Part shown: one piece after another, positions 6,284 to 6,682 of the stretch
How the letters are laid out: every line of letters begins with the position of its first letter
How positions within the stretch are numbered: the first letter of the stretch is position 1
NCBI GenBank assembly: GCA_023129355.1
Contig: JAGMCC010000070.1
Coordinates: forward strand, 1-6,682
Direction: 5' to 3'
Source of the DNA: Dehalococcoidia bacterium
Lineage (GTDB): Bacteria > Chloroflexota > Dehalococcoidia > E44-bin15
DNA length: 6,682 nucleotides
Program-made: the position numbers and the translations under genes
Notes under the pieces: model-generated
The model's input: only the letters and a program-made list of their open reading frames with translations
Told to the model about the DNA's origin: nothing
Database searches by the model: none

Positions 6284-6682
6284 ATGCCTCTTGAAGGGCC
6301 GGAGGTCCTTCTATATGAGAAGAAGGACCATATCGTAACGATCACCATCAATCGCCCTGAGCGGATGAACGCCCTCACCCTTGAGCTGTACGACCGCCTG
6401 GACCAGGCGTGGGAGCAGTTCAATGAGGACGATGATGCCTTCGTCGCCATCTGGACCGCGGCCGGCGACCGCTCCTTCGGCGTCGGGATGGATCTAAAAG
6501 ACCAAGCAGAGCGGGTTGCCAAGGATCCCTCTTTTGACATCGTAAAGCTGAAGCCCGGGGTGCTGGACGGCACAGTTGGCACCCCCTACGGGCACAATGT
6601 GACCAAGCCGATTGTTGGCGCTATCAATGGGGTGGCCACCGCCGCCGGCTTCCAGTTCACTATGATGTGCGACCTGAGGGTT
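6284..6682 (+). CDS. Enoyl-CoA hydratase/isomerase (crotonase) family protein, N-terminal part
   Basis: The gene starts at ATG 6284, behind AAGGAGGGG (6271-6279), and runs off the window end; 133 residues are visible of a family length of about 260. IVTITINRPERMNALT (17-32) is the crotonase N-terminal signature. SFGVGMDLK (64-72) matches the first oxyanion-hole loop, usually F.aG.Dl. KPIVGAINGVATAAGFQFTMMCDLRV (from 108) matches the second oxyanion-hole region, usually KPviAAinG.a.GGG.E...acD. In that motif the position of the first catalytic Glu of rat enoyl-CoA hydratase (Glu144) is Gln124 (codon 6653-6655), and GGG is AAG. A standard hydratase mechanism is therefore doubtful. Crotonase relatives also include isomerases, hydrolases and C-C lyases. 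The region holding the second Glu may lie just beyond the window. In this operon it probably acts on the same acyl-CoA intermediate as the thiolase or AtuA pair. Confidence 0.9.
   Translation, partial: MPLEGPEVLLYEKKDHIVTITINRPERMNALTLELYDRLDQAWEQFNEDDDAFVAIWTAAGDRSFGVGMDLKDQAERVAKDPSFDIVKLKPGVLDGTVGTPYGHNVTKPIVGAINGVATAAGFQFTMMCDLRV

Noticed and set aside
5980..6582. Minus-strand open frame spanning the small AtuA subunit and the crotonase start
   Set aside because: It runs antisense to two conserved genes and through their intergenic ribosome site; low-complexity Ser/Arg-rich translation without a family signature.

Overview
The window holds seven protein-coding genes, all on the + strand and tightly packed. 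Intergenic gaps are 10 to 54 bp and one pair overlaps by a base. The first and last genes are cut by the window edges. I see no RNA gene, mobile element, CRISPR array or convincing terminator. The layout reads as the middle of one longer catabolic operon. Strong AGGAGG-type ribosome binding sites, moderately high GC and an ADP-forming acyl-CoA synthetase suggest an anaerobic or environmental bacterium. Chloroflexota (Dehalococcoidia-like) or Desulfobacterota-like lineages are my best guess, but this is inference from gene content and no marker gene settles it.

Layout. Positions 1-336: C-terminal end of the ATP-grasp (beta) subunit of an ADP-forming acyl-CoA synthetase. Positions 347-1768: its CoA-binding/phosphohistidine (alpha) subunit, probably started by TTG. 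Positions 1823-3241: an HMG-CoA synthase-like protein fused to a DUF35 zinc-ribbon/OB-fold domain. Positions 3261-4472: a thiolase of the SCP-x/lipid-transfer-protein type. Positions 4505-5902: an AtuA-family (DUF1446) protein. Positions 5902-6237: a small AtuA-type ferredoxin-fold partner that in other bacteria is often the C-terminus of AtuA. Positions 6284-6682: the N-terminal part of an enoyl-CoA hydratase/isomerase (crotonase) family protein.

How they may work together (inference). The set looks like a route that degrades or remodels an acyl-CoA, perhaps branched, terpenoid-like or aromatic-derived. A crotonase and the AtuA pair would act on an unsaturated or hydroxylated acyl-CoA. The thiolase with its HMGCS-like/DUF35 partner would cleave or form a C-C bond at a 3-oxoacyl-CoA. 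The ADP-forming synthetase would either activate the acid or recover ATP from an acyl-CoA product. The thiolase + HMGCS-like + DUF35 trio resembles the archaeal thiolase/HMG-CoA synthase/DUF35 complex, but the HMGCS-like member lacks the usual catalytic cysteine, so it probably does not make HMG-CoA. The substrate cannot be read from the sequence. The most interesting points are this pairing, an unusual cysteine ladder in the AtuA-like protein, and a crotonase with Gln where the first catalytic Glu is expected.
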